Shown piece after piece: positions 63,870-64,000 of a stretch of DNA of 64,000 bases; the first letter of the stretch is position 1, and each line of letters starts with the position of its first letter. The notes beneath the pieces are model-generated. The model made no database searches and was not told the origin of the DNA. It saw only the letters and a list, made by a program, of their open reading frames with translations. Source of the stretch: Erythrobacter mangrovi (GTDB lineage: Bacteria > Pseudomonadota > Alphaproteobacteria > Sphingomonadales > Sphingomonadaceae); assembly GCF_013260645.1 (NCBI RefSeq), contig NZ_CP053921.1, positions 1 through 64,000 of the forward strand. The letters run 5' to 3'. Made by a program: the position numbers and the translations under genes.

Positions 63870-64000
63870 TCAGTTCGGTACGGCCTCTTCCTCGCGACGG
63901 CGCACTTCCTGCTCGGCCCGGCGGCGAGCCGCTTCAATTGTCGCTTCGTCGACCACAACGCCGTCGTTGCCCAGCTCGATCTCGAACGGGACGCCGTCGA
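63870..64000 (-). CDS. C-terminus of an unidentified protein (5' part outside window)
   Basis: The stop lies at 63870-63872 on the minus strand, and the last about 42 residues read GVPFEIELGNDGVVVDEATIE and then an Arg/Glu-rich helix (ARRRAEQEVRRREEE) ending VPN. This looks like a real coding end, but no family is recognisable from this part. Confidence 0.5.
   Translation of the reverse strand, partial: DGVPFEIELGNDGVVVDEATIEAARRRAEQEVRRREEEAVPN

Overview
The window looks like chromosomal DNA of a high-GC alphaproteobacterium, most likely Sphingomonadales / Erythrobacteraceae (Erythrobacter-Altererythrobacter-like). This rests on gene content and layout: a class I lysyl-tRNA synthetase, an L21 protein with a Lys/Ala tail, a ctaC-ctaD-ctaB-ctaG-ctaE oxidase cluster running into SURF1 and thrC, a very large TonB receptor, and UrcA- and RcnB-type exported proteins. 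It is mostly housekeeping DNA. I found no tRNA, rRNA, CRISPR array, phage block or intact insertion sequence.

Layout. 1-2.6 kb: the end of a FAD oxidoreductase, a methyltransferase and a decayed LysR regulator. 2.6-10 kb: a secreted TPR protein, a manganese-riboswitch-controlled GDT1 exporter, an Arg-rich RcnB-like protein, cytochrome b561, a 2OG-Fe(II) oxygenase, and a DUF1003 protein joined to lysK. 10.2-13 kb: a copper-export P1B ATPase with overlapping cueR. 13-16.4 kb: a DinG/Rad3-like helicase coupled to a SixA-type phosphatase. 16.4-22.1 kb: a looser, accessory-looking stretch with an ORFan, a TonB receptor, UrcA and two small membrane proteins. 22.1-25.4 kb: soxR with a SoxR box facing a VOC-domain gene, an amidohydrolase, an ArsR regulator and an SRAP protein. 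25.4-34.6 kb: ubiA, rsmE, gshA, an ABM monooxygenase, an ICMT-like membrane protein, bamB with its YfgM-like partner, a glycosyltransferase and a hydrolase. 34.6-43.6 kb: selO, astD, a lipoprotein, a glycine-zipper protein, rarD, pyrC, ygfZ, and a TetR regulator facing a PF10118 gene.

43.6-57.4 kb is nearly all minus strand: a GNAT enzyme, rplU-rpmA, a lipoprotein (+), a membrane protein, moaD-moaE, a small Rossmann-like protein, folB, an rRNA-type methyltransferase, thrC, SURF1, DUF983 and the aa3 oxidase genes, including a 39-residue CoxF-like ORF. From 57.6 kb to the right end the plus strand carries pyrE-pdxJ-acpS-lepB, then an AI-2E family protein, a DUF3089 protein, ruvX and two thioesterases, with one partial minus-strand gene at the edge.

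The most useful regulatory observations are the yybP-ykoY (Mn2+) leader before the GDT1 gene, CueR-, SoxR- and TetR-type operators beside their own regulators, and a two-part sequence element shared by the lysK/copper-ATPase and pyrC/ygfZ intergenic regions. Many genes overlap by 1-4 bases (ATGA/GTGA junctions), and pdxJ appears to start at a CTG within such a junction. I see no clear new defence or mobile system. The shared two-part element is the best candidate for something undescribed.
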